From Kingdonia uniflora (Eukaryota; Streptophyta; Magnoliopsida; Ranunculales; Circaeasteraceae), in NCBI GenBank assembly GCA_014058105.1, contig JACGCM010000510.1, forward strand, positions 744,001 through 808,000: a DNA stretch of 64,000 bases. The letters are read 5' to 3'. A program made the position numbers and the translations under genes. The notes under the pieces are model-generated. The model made no database searches and had not been told where the DNA came from. It worked only from the letters and a program-made list of their open reading frames with translations. This document shows, piece after piece, positions 34,105 through 44,095 of the stretch (position 1 is its first letter; the number at the start of each line of letters is the position of its first letter).

Positions 34105-35484
34105 CCCTCCACTCTATGATAGCAAAGACTACCCATACTGGAAAGTCTGAATGGTTGCATACTTACAATCAATCGAAGAAGATGTATGGATTGTTATTGA
34201 GGATGGATGGACACCCCCTACTGTGATGCAAGGTTCACCAAAGAGTGCTATTGAGGTCCCTAAACCTAAGAACCAATGGACAAAAGAAGAAAAGGATACT
34301 GTTGGTTATAATTGTAAAGGCCTCAATGTTATCTTTATAGTTGTGAGTCAAAGTGAGTTTCAACATATCTCTGCATGTACCACTTCTATAAAATCTTGGG
34401 ACATCCTAGTTCAAACTCATGAAGGCGATGATACAGTTAAAGAAAGTAAAACCCGATACATACGTGAGCATCCTAATTCTTGGGCCATACGTAAACTTCC
34501 TAAGAACTTTAGATCCATACGTGATGCTATCGAGGAAGCACAAGATCTTAAGAAAATAAAACCTGATACATTGGCTGGAAAATTGCAAACGTTTGAACTC
34601 GAGATGAAAATGGAAAACCTCGAGAAGAACAAGAGTGTTGTTTTTAAGTCTTCATCTCACTCCTCTTCTTCAAAGGGTTCCAAAGAGGTTGATTACTCAT
34701 ATATCTCAGATGATGATGAAGGTTCGGATATAGATTCATCAATTGCCCTTATTAGTCAACAATTTCAAAAAATATTGAAAAAATGTCAATTTCAGAAACA
34801 AGGGCAATCGATAAACTATAAACCACGACCTCATGGGTCAAATTTTATAATCGGTAGACCAATAGTGATACTGACCTTAGTTAAGTTGAATGTTACAAAT
34901 GTCACAAGTTTGGTCACTATGCCCATAGTTTTCCTAATAAGAAATCTGGAACAACCCATAAAGTTATGAATATCAGTGTTACTTGGGATGATATTGATAA
35001 TGAACATGATAACAATGAGAGTAATCCCTAAGTAGTTGATAATGGACCATATTGTACATATCTTGCGATTTTTAACTGTGGCAATAATAACTTTGACGCT
35101 TTTGAACTTAAAAATTCTAATGAAAATCACAGTAATCAAGAACAAAATGAGTTTGAGGAGTTTGAGGACCCGCATCAGTAGGACTTGTATGCTCAGACTC
35201 TTGCCAAGTGTATGAAACTCAATAAACTTAGCAAAGTCTTGAAAGACCAAGTTAATACACTTACGTGCAAACTTCAAGGCAAAACTGAGAGTACAAGTCA
35301 CGAGATAAATGTACTTGAGAATGAGAAATAAGGCCTTCATGACAAAGTTGTATTTTTAGAAAAAGAAGTTAATGATGCAAAAGAGAAAATAAAATCAACT
35401 TTGGACGAACTTCATTCGGCTAAGCTTGATGTAGTTCTATCTCAGCATAAACTTGAAGTTCTGTCATTGAGCCAAGAACATTGA
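34105..35484 (+). pseudogene. SIRE-like copia gag
   Basis: Resumes gag at PPLYDSKDYPYWKV, a stop, then VAYLQSIEEDVWIVIEDGW. The core continues to TLAGKLQTFELEMKMENLEK and HGSNFI. The zinc knuckle near 34881 reads CYKCHKFGHYAHSF: the last Cys of CX2CX4HX4C is Phe. After a stop at 34967, a coiled-coil tail (35180-35484) reads KLNKLSKVLKDQVNTLTCKL, typical of long SIRE/Maximus gags. Several stops make it non-functional. Confidence 0.9.
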
Positions 35485-35497
35485 TAAAATATTATGT

Positions 35498-37335
35498 ATG
35501 GGAAAGACGGATAGTGACAAAAGGGGTGTAGGATATGAGAAACCTCTTCCTAATGCCAAGACTCCTCAAATCACAAAATTTGTGAAAGCAACTGCGTCTA
35601 CTTCGGTGCTCAAAAATAACATGATATCTACTACTCATAATCACCCCAAGCGGGTCTCTTACTCTCAAATTTATTATTGCAGTATATGTGGTCGAAAGAA
35701 ACATATTGCATCTTACTGTAGATTTGTTGGACCCTATCAACCATATGCTCGCCCTGTCAATAGATATAGATATAATTCTAATGTGAATTTTAATAATGTG
35801 ATAAGTGAGAATATGTCTAGATGGTTTGCTCAAGAAACTATAGGTCAAAGAACTTTTCAAAGCATTTGGGTACGAAAGATGGATTTGGCACCTCATATAA
35901 GGTACAATGTTGCACTAACTGCTTTGAATGTGTTCAAGTCAGTTCAATGGTATATGGATAGTGGGTGTTCCTGTCATATGACTGGTGATGGGTCAAAGCT
36001 GAGTCACCTATAGAATATTCAGGGAGGTGATGTTACTTTTGGTGATGGAAGCACATCTCCTGTGGTAGGAAAGGGCAAGGCTGAAGGACTTGGTACTCCA
36101 ACAATTGATAATGTTCTCTTGGTTGAGGGGCTGAAGGAAAATCTTCTTAGTGTCAGTCAACTATGTGATACAGATCATACTATTACATTTTCTAGAGGTG
36201 AATGTAATGTTTTGAACTCTCAAGGACAACGTGTGATGCATGCTGCTAGAATCGTTAATAATTGTTATGATATTCAACAAGAAGTTATACTGTATAACAA
36301 AGCGAAACTGAGTGATGTGGACTTATAGCATCAAAGGTTGGGACATATAAACTTCAATGATTTGTCTAAGATTACAAGTAAAGAGCTAATTTGGGGAGTA
36401 CCAAAGTTGGGAAGATTGAGCAACGTGGTGTGCAGTCCTTGTCAAATTGGCAAGCAAATAAAGAGCTCTCACAAGAAGTCCAACAATATTGCTACTACTT
36501 GGATTCTTGAGCTAATACACATGGACTTAATAAGTCCTATGAGAATGGCATCCTTGGGAGGTAAAAGGTATATTTTGGTAATGGTGGATGATTTCACTCG
36601 TTATACATGGATAGCACTTTTGAGAGAGAAGTCTAATACTTTTGAAGAATTCCGCAATATATCACTTCGAATCCAAAATAAGAAAGACTACTCTATTGAT
36701 AAAATTCAAAGTGATCGTGAAGTAGAGTTTAAGGATACTGGGTGCCTGAGTATTGTACTTCAAATGGAATTAAGCATGAATTCTCTGCTCCAATTACTCC
36801 ACAACAAAATGGGATTGCAGAAAGGAAGAATAGAGTTCTTCGAGAAATGGGATGAGTCTTACTTCACAGCAAGGATCTTCCGGCATACATTTGGAGGGAG
36901 GTCATTCATATTGTATGATATACTATTAATAGAGTATATCTACGTCTACTTACTCTAAATATGCCATATGAATTGTGGTTTGGAAAGAAGCCGAATGTCA
37001 ACTACTTCCGGGATTTTGGGAGTAAATGTTTCATCTTTAGAGATCGGGAGAATATTGGGAAATTTGACTTTCGGAGTGATAAAGGCATTTTATTGGGCTA
37101 CTTAACAAATAGTAGAGCTTTTCAAGTCAACAATTTGAGGACCAACGTGATGATGGAGTCTTGTAATGTGATTGTGGATGATACTTGCACCATTGATTCC
37201 GCAGATGTGAACGAAAATGATAGTACAACGGAAAATCCAGAAATATCAACTAGTGATATTCTTGCATCGAGACCTACTCCACCACTTTCAGCTCCACCAC
37301 CCCCTCCCGCCCCAAGTGTACCACAACCCGGATAG
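35498..37335 (+). pseudogene. SIRE-like protease and integrase
   Basis: The protease reads QWYMDSGCSCHMTGDGSKL (active DSG). GAG-pre-integrase follows with HQRLGHINFNDLSKITSKEL and CSPCQIGKQ after a stop at 36326. The integrase core has ELIHMDLISPM (Asp), MVDDFTRYTWIALLREKSNT and KIQSDREVEFKD (Asp). Sequence then drifts: the C-terminal core after 36740 is frameshifted. NVNYFRDFGSKCFIFRDREN and KGILLGYLTNSRAFQV (36961-37335) follow, then a Pro-rich linker. The copia order PR-INT-RT-RH is clear. Confidence 0.92.
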
Positions 37336-37439
37336 CATCAAGTTCGTAAGGATCACTCAAATGCCGATATCACCGGGGATGTTACCTCTCGGGTTCAGAC
37401 TAGAAGCCAACACCATGAGATGGTGCACTGTGTTTGTTA

Positions 37440-38976
37440 TGTTTTTATGATCGAACCAACTACGGTAAAGGAAGCTCTTTCAGATGAATATTAGCTACAT
37501 ACAATGCAAGATTAGATTCGTCAGTTTCGATGTCAAAATGTTTGGGATTTGATTCCACGTCCGTCAGGTACAAATATCATTGGGACTAAATAGGTTTATA
37601 AGAACAAATATAACAAACTTGGGAATGTAATTCAAAACAAAGCTCAATTGGTCGTTCAAGGGTACAATCAAGTAAAAGTTGTTGATGTTGCTAAAACGTT
37701 TGCTCCTACTGCAAGGCTTGAGTCTATTCGCCTACTGTTTATTCTTACTTGCAATCAAAATTTCAAGTTGTATCATATAGATGTGAAGAGTACTTTTCTG
37801 AACGGCCTCTTAGAGGAAAAAGTGTATGTGGCCCAACCAAAAGGGTTTAAGGATCCTCATCATCTCGATCACGTGTTCTACTTGAAGAAGGCCCTTTATG
37901 ATTTAAAGCAGGCCCCTCGAGCATGGTATGAATGGCTCTCTAATTTTCTCTTTGTTAAAGGTTTTGTTCGAGAGGGAGTTGATAAAATACTATTTATCCA
38001 ACGGAAGGGAGGTGCGATGCTCGTTGCACAGGTATATGTAGATGATATTATGTTTGGCTCTACTTCGAGTTCACTAACCACTTCTTTTGCAGCTTTAATG
38101 AAAAGTAAATTTGAGATGAGCATGGTTGGGGAACTAACTTACTTCCTAGGTCTCCAAATACATCAAGTGGAGAAAGGAATATTTATTTCTCAATCCACGT
38201 ATGTCATGGATCTTGTGAATAAGTTTGGTATATCTTCTGTAAAATATGTCAGGACACCCGTGAGTACCACTACAGAGTTAAGTAAGAACACGGCAGGTAA
38301 GGATGTTGAACAAAAGATGTATAGAAGTATGATAGGTAGTTTACTTTATCTTACTACTACTCGTCCTAATATTATGTTTAGTGTATGTATTTGTGCTCAT
38401 TATCAAGGTAATCCTAAAGAATCCCATTTATAGGCTGTTAAACGTATTATTCGTTATGTATGTAGGAGTTCTGATTTTGGTTTATGGTACTCACATGACA
38501 TAACTTCCGAGGTAATTGGATATTCTGATGCAGATTGGACGGGTAATGCATATGATAGGAAGAGTACTTCAGATGGATGTTATTATATTGGGAATAATCT
38601 TGTGGCTTGGCCAAGCAAGAAGCAGAATTGTATTTCTCAATCCACAACAAAGGCAGAGTATATTGCTGCGGGTAGTTATTATACTCAATTGATTTAGATG
38701 AAACAGATGGTACATGACTGTGGAATAGTCCAGGGGACGATGTCTATGTTTTATGATAATACAAGTGCGATCAACATCTCCAAGAATCTTGAACAACATT
38801 CCAGAACCAAGCACATAGACATTCACTTCCATTTCATCCGTGATCTTGTTGAGCACAAGATAGTCAGTGTTGAGTATGTTCCTACAGAGAGTTAGTTAGC
38901 CAATTTTTTCACCAAGTCATTAGATGCTATGAGGTTTGAGTTGAGGCGGTCAATTGGTGTCTACTCTATTGATTAG
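37440..38976 (+). pseudogene. SIRE-like reverse transcriptase and RNase H
   Basis: The RT starts near 37440 with three stops, then opens (37648-38433): AKTFAPTARLESIRLLFILT, YHIDVKSTFLNGLLEEKVYV, KALYDLKQAPRAWYE, VYVDDIMFGSTS (intact YVDD) and ELTYFLGLQIHQVEKGIFIS. RNase H follows one stop: VIGYSDADWTGNAYDRKSTS, WPSKKQNCISQSTTKAEYIA, MFYDNTSAINISKNLEQHSR, TKHIDIHFHFIRD, and the end GVYSID before TAG. Apart from five or six stops the domain is nearly full length. Confidence 0.93.
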
Positions 38977-40325
38977 GTATGTCTCTTACTTTCTCTTTAC
39001 ACTATTTTGTTAGATTATCACGGTGATATATGCTTGGTCAGATACATTTTCTAATTTTATGTTAGGAGAGTTCAGTATAGTGTTTACTTAAATTTGCTTT
39101 CTTTCACGGCAGTTAACTATCGCATGCTCAGATAGATAAGCACTCATTAATATTATACTTTAGGATACATGTAGAGACTTCGTACCTAATATTATGTGAG
39201 GATTTGGCCTTATTTATGAGCTTTAAGTGTTATGACATTTACTATTCTTTTTGATCTTCTTGTTTGTGATCTCGTTTCATTTCCTTACCCAATTGTCAAA
39301 TGGTACCAACAAAGTCAAGTTATACTAGTGAAACCTTCATATTTTTATTCGAGGTTAAAAAGTGATTGTGCCCCACCGAAGATATGATAATAGGCATTTT
39401 TATCTTCTCTCATTTTTGGCCTTCGTTATTTATAACCTTAGTTTTATCCACTTGCAGCCCGTTGAGCCTTAAAATATGCCCTTTCATTTCTTTTCCAAAA
39501 TTCTTTATTTTTTTACCAAATTGTTCTAAGACTTTTCAGTGAAAAAATTAAAAAAAAAAAAGGAAAAAGAAAAATATGCGTGATTTTTGGGGGAAGATGT
39601 AGAGAAGAATACAATGAGTCCCCAAATGACTTTTTATTATCTCAATCAAAATTAAATAAAGGGGATGTGATGAGGTATATTTGTTTGTGTACTTCATAAG
39701 AAAGAGGAAAACAGAAGGTGAATTTGGTTTCAAGAAAAATAAAGCAGTAGTGCAACTGGAGTCTCAAAATGCAAGTAAAAACACCTACCCATCATATTCC
39801 TACCCGTGCCTACATTATAACATATTTCAAGACTTATTTGATCTTGAGTTTGGCTTAGTCAATATTATTGGATATTGGAAATAGGGAATCTAACTAAGTA
39901 TAAACTTGACACCATTCGTGACAAATGGGCTTCTTTTCCATAAGATCTTCCAGCTCACAGTGCTTCGTTTTTCTGATGAAATATAATTTTTTTGCGTTAT
40001 ATTCATATTCATATTTCACACAGAGTGCTAGCTAGTCAATTCTCAGTGATTTTGAGTGACCACAATGAGAGGCCTAAGTTGAAACAACTTTTCTTATAGT
40101 GTTTTATTTCTGGTTGTTAGGTCTGTTGAATGCATGGTACTGTTTTACGTTGACTGCGCACACACACACTCTGAGTAAATACTTATTTTGACTGGCTTTT
40201 CTATGGAATTATTTCCTATCTGATATTCATATAGCCTGTGATTAGTCTCTCATGTAGAGTAGACAAGGGGAGTTTTGATTTTTTTTGTCGTTTACTTCCT
40301 TTTGCTTCTAGTTAAGAAAAAAAAT

Positions 40326-40580
40326 ATGTTCGAATAAAAAAAAAATATTCGAATATTTTGCCTCAGCGCAATTTTTATTCGAATAAATTCCTTGTTTTAT
40401 TCGAATATTTTTCCCCAGTTTGTTTTTTTATAAGAGCACAACTTTAATTTGAATATCCATATTCGAATATTTCTCTGAAGCTTATTTTTTATTTGAATAT
40501 TTTATTATTATTATTCGAATACATTTTGTAGAGTTTGTTTTTTTTAAATCCATTTTTTTTCACTCTTTCTCTTTTTGTTC
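40326..40580. repeat. TTCGAATA palindrome cluster in the SIRE spacer
   Basis: About ten copies of TTCGAATA or one-off variants (TATGTTCGAATAAAA, ATATTCGAATATTTT, ATTCGAATACATTTT) lie within 255 bp, directly left of the CT microsatellite. It is the same motif class as in both SIRE LTRs, but the flanks do not match LTR sequence. It is therefore either an older LTR relic or an independent internal array. Confidence 0.75.
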
Positions 40581-40591
40581 GAATACAACTT

Positions 40592-40595
40592 AGCA

Positions 40596-40664
<69 letters not shown>
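40592..40664. repeat. (CT)n microsatellite
   Basis: About 36 CT units with one TTT interruption. It produces artificial Leu/Ser and Arg/Glu frames on the two strands, which should be ignored. Confidence 0.97.
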
Positions 40665-40665
<1 letters not shown>

Positions 40666-41229
40666 AATCCTTACAAGTTTGACATCCTTGCTCAAATTTC
40701 ATTGTGCTTCTTACCTCGTTTTCATTGTTGAATTTGGGGCTTCATAGTTCGAAGCTTGGCGGTCTAAATTGGTGGTTTGATCTCAGCAGTTTTTGTCCTA
40801 AATTTATGATTAGACTTATCTTCCAACTTGGTAAGCTTGTTCTACTCTCTTTCCTTCAAGTTTGTTGCTCAATTTGTTTCTCCTATTGCGACCCTGTCAA
40901 TTTGTGCTTGGAATTGGAACTGTCGCTTGGAATTGGATTTGGAATTGGGACTGTCAATTTATGATTGAAGAATCTAGTTTGTGGGGGTAGTTTTGAATGC
41001 TTGTTTTATGAAAGTATTGGGTTTCATTGGTGGAGAACTGGGAGATTGGAGTGTTTTTTGGCTTCTTACAGTGATTGGGGCTTGTTTTGTTTGGTGATTA
41101 CTTGTTTGCAGTGATGAAGATTTGGCTGTGTGTTTTATTGGGTTCTCCTACTTAACTGTGTTTGTTAGGTTTGGGGAAGTGGTGGTATTTTTCTTGCAGG
41201 TTAAGTGAGTTCATTGAGAATTGGTTGTT

Positions 41230-42510
41230 ATGGCTAGGGAGAAACGTACTGAAGCTGCCTCCCCCATTCCCTCTTCGAGCTGTACAGCTAAATGGAGTCG
41301 GACGAAGTGAGGAACTAGGATGGGTCCTAGCAATATTGCCCATCAAGTTTTTGGATGAGGAGGATCTAGTGGCGTTGGGGGGACTCGTGCTGGTTCACGA
41401 GACAATAACGGGGGGAATCATGGTATGCATCCAACCCCCCCCCCCTAATTGGTCTACCTCGCGATCAGGTTTTAAGTTTCGAAACTATCAGAAGGAGGTA
41501 TCACTTGATGATGAGGAGTTGTATCAGCGATACCCCACAATCTCATAGGTTATTAATGTATTCGCTAATCTTGGTTGGGCTGGGATTATTCATCCCCAGA
41601 TGTCGTGTTATCCATGCTTGGTGTGACTTTTTTATGCTTCTCTCCGCGATGTGCAGGGCACGGGAGATGACAAGAGTTTCAAAGTTTCCATTGATGGTTT
41701 CAAGTATCATATTGGGTCGGATGACATCCGGCACGCTTTTGGTCTGGGTGAGCCTGTAGGTGAAGAAGATGAGGAACTTTCAGAGTGGCCTACAGTTCAT
41801 AGTGAGTTTCCTTCCAAGAAGGAGATGGAGGAGGGGCTTCGTGTCGCATGGAAAATAAAAGGCCCATATCTTCGGTGTAAGAATCTGAGCATAGCACTAT
41901 GCCTCTTTCATATGATTGCTCATAGGAACATTATTCCCCAACTGGGGAATAAGAATGCTCTGGTGGGTACTATGCTTTATTTGGTATATATGTACCATCA
42001 GGGGTACAGTGTTGATTTGGTGCATATTATTATGCACAAGATGATTCTTACGTCTAACCTGGATCTTCAGGCACGGCTTTGCCATACAGCAGGTTTATTT
42101 CTCAGCTTCTGATTGGGATGGGATATGTTATCCGTACGAATAAGGAGGCGAACGAGAGGAACGAAGTGATTAATTCTCAGTATTGGGAAAAAAGCATAAA
42201 GCATATGGTGCCTTCTGAGTCAGAGGGTGAGTCTGAGAAGGGTGCAGAGGACTCGGGGACTGAGGCTGTACCTGCTGCAGCTAAGCGAGCAGCTAGGCCC
42301 TCTGCTTCTAGGCCTACTGATACTTCCATGCCTGATGTTTCTATATCTGTTTATACTGGATTGGTCCTGCATGATTTTGCTTCTATGTACACCTATATAG
42401 AGTCTCGTTTTGGTAGGCTAGACACTCAGATATAGACTCAGTTTCAGCTCTTTAGGGATGATATAGGTCAACTCCAAACTTTTGTAGACAAATTGAGCAG
42501 TATAGTCTGA
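41230..42510 (+). pseudogene. Third ORF of the SIRE-like element (envelope-position ORF)
   Basis: Begins MAREKRTEAASPIPSSS with a basic run, as in plant transposon ORFs of the type MARTKR..., then breaks at about 41310 and at an 11-C run (41439-41449). The main open part (41651-42112) reads FKVSIDGFKYHIGSDDIRHA and ALCLFHMIAHRNIIPQLGNK, matching the putative plant transposon protein domain seen in ORFs after SIRE/copia pol. The tail (42118-42435) is acidic, then Pro/Ser-rich. I see no transmembrane segments or signal peptide, so there is no support for an envelope function. At least four frame breaks. Confidence 0.7.
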
Positions 42511-43078
42511 GGCTCAACGAGTGGTCCTCCTGCCGCAAATACAGATGAGAGGTCTTAGGTCGTATGAGACTTTGGGTTTATCTTATGCACTTGAGAGTGT
42601 TAGTTCTGTGTATTGTCTTTTCCATGACTATTTTTTATTCTGCTCTCTTTATTGCATGTATATTCTCTGTCGGTGTTCTATCTGACTTTGTTATATATTA
42701 ACAGCTTTTTTTTTGCATAGATGCTCTATCAAGCTTTTGCTATATGATTATTCTATTCCATGATATTTACTCTTCATAACTGTTATATATTTTGGCATAT
42801 ATAATTTAATTTCACTTTTCTCTCTCTTTTTATCTGTTTACCCTTTGTTCTTCTGTGTTAAAAAGGGGGGAGATGGTTCTTCAGGTAAGTCAGGTAAGTA
42901 CTTTGTGTCATCTGAATTCATTATTTTAATATGAACGGTTACGTGATGTATCTTGTTTAGTGTGTAGGGATTTCAAAAGATATGCTTTTATGAATGGATG
43001 TTCAGTGAGTGAGTCAGTCCATCGAGTTTGTAATATATTTTTTTATTACCTATAGTTCTAGTTTTGACACAAAATAAA
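42511..43078. other. SIRE-like 3' leader, non-coding
   Basis: An AT-rich stretch with no gene, between the third ORF and the polypurine tract. It contains AAAAAGGGGGGAGATGG at about 42861-42877, a second purine-rich run similar to the main tract, which could be a secondary plus-strand priming site. Confidence 0.5.
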
Positions 43079-43092
43079 CCAAAGGGGGAGAT
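43079..43092 (+). promoter_or_regulatory. Polypurine tract of the SIRE-like element
   Basis: CCAAAGGGGGAGAT directly precedes the 3' LTR start TGAAAC. AAAGGGGGAGATT is the standard plus-strand primer sequence of plant SIRE and many other copia elements. It fixes the LTR boundary and strand. Confidence 0.9.
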
Positions 43093-44033
43093 TGAAACAT
43101 TCATTTTTGGAGTTTGTTTCATTTAGCGTCTAGAGTTGGTGTCAGCACTATCTCATGGTTATCCGACGTCAGTGAGTGCACGTGGAGAGACTACAACTGG
43201 ACTGGCACTGAACAGGTAAGTGGGTTTTTAACTCTTTGTTTCTATATATCAAGCCCAGGTAATAAGTATGTCTTTTTTAAGATAACAGAACTTCTATTCA
43301 AATAGAATTTTTTCTATTCGAATAGAACTGTAAACATTTCTATTCGAATAGATTTTATTGTATTCGAATAAAATGCTTCAGTCTGTTTTTGTATTCGAAT
43401 AAATTTCTTTGTTATTCGAATAGATTGGCTCAGCCTAATTTTTATTCGAATACATTTATTTCTATTCGAACAGAGAACGTGATTTCTGTTTTCTAATAAA
43501 AGACAACTTTCATTTTTTCAAAATTTACTTCTTCAAAAATCAATTTTTTCGAGGGCTTATTTTTTAGAGTGAGGAGAGATTACTCTTGAGAGATTCAAGA
43601 GATAATTAAAATACTCAAATCTTGAATCAATCATCATTGATCAAGGACCCTAATCATGAATTTAAGAGCGTGAGTGATTCATGCTTTGAGGCTTTGGTTC
43701 GTTATCCGAGGTGAGGCGTTACGAGAATGATGAATCGATTGCTAGGAGCTTGATTAGAAGAGAGGTAACCACGGGATGTGTTTATCGAGTCTGTAAGTAG
43801 TCAAACTCTTGTAATTCTTTTTCAATAGTAGATTGTTTAGCTGTCGAGTGATTCGACAGCGACCTGTGGATTTTTCTCCTAATAAAGGTTTCCCATATGG
43901 TTAAAAATCTTTGCCCTTGTCTTTTTGTTTCCAACTACTTGCTTGACATTAGATAATTGAATCAACTTGATTTAGGTTAAGCGTAGACCATTAATTCAAA
44001 GGAATTAGGACTTATCGATTTAAACCTAAAACA
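43093..44033 (+). mobile_element. 3' LTR of SIRE-like Ty1/copia element
   Basis: Starts TGAAACATTCATTTTTGGAG and aligns with the 5' LTR at 4793 throughout, including the TTCGAATA array (43285-43480) and GTAGATTGTTTAGCTGTCGAGTG then ATTCGACAGCGACCTG. I place the end at CCTAAAACA (44033), about 60 bp before the next exon of IDN2-like copy 1. No exact 5-bp target duplication matches the left flank (ATGGT), so the end may be off by some bases or the duplication has decayed. By eye the LTRs differ by many substitutions, implying an old insertion. Confidence 0.85.
43285..43480. repeat. TTCGAATA palindrome array in the 3' LTR
   Basis: About ten copies of TATTCGAATA or close variants within 200 bp (e.g. 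TTCTATTCGAATAGAACTG), the counterpart of the array at 5010-5340 but shorter. Copy number and spacing differ between the two LTRs, so the array changes length over time. Confidence 0.75.
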
Positions 44034-44095
44034 ATCGAAATTGGTTAGTCTCAAGCGTCTAGGAATTTCAATATTTTAATGGCCTGGTTATGCAG

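Larger units (their letters stand above)
38977..41229. other. SIRE-like spacer between pol and the third ORF
   Basis: About 2.2 kb with no supported gene. It contains a TTCGAATA motif cluster (40326-40580) and a (CT)n microsatellite. Short frames at 39681, 40704 and 41162 are low-complexity or unrecognised. SIRE-type elements commonly have a long spacer and an extra ORF after pol, so this fits one element. The left part (39000-39900) could hide a small insertion that I cannot delimit. Confidence 0.55.

Noticed and set aside
34831..35340. 169-codon minus-strand ORF rich in Ile/Leu/Phe
   Set aside because: Antisense to SIRE-like gag; the hydrophobic content is a by-product of AT-rich Lys/Asn codons on the coding strand, not a membrane protein.
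35492..35896. 134-codon minus-strand ORF
   Set aside because: Antisense to the SIRE-like gag/protease region, which has a recognised protease motif on the plus strand.
40489..40747. ORFs on both strands rich in Leu/Ser or Arg/Glu
   Set aside because: They are translations of the (CT)n microsatellite and carry no other signal.
4788..44038. Target duplication around the SIRE-like element
   Set aside because: The left flank ATGGT and the right flank after CCTAAAACA (ATCGA) do not match. ATGGC 40 bp further right is close but not adjacent to a CA end.
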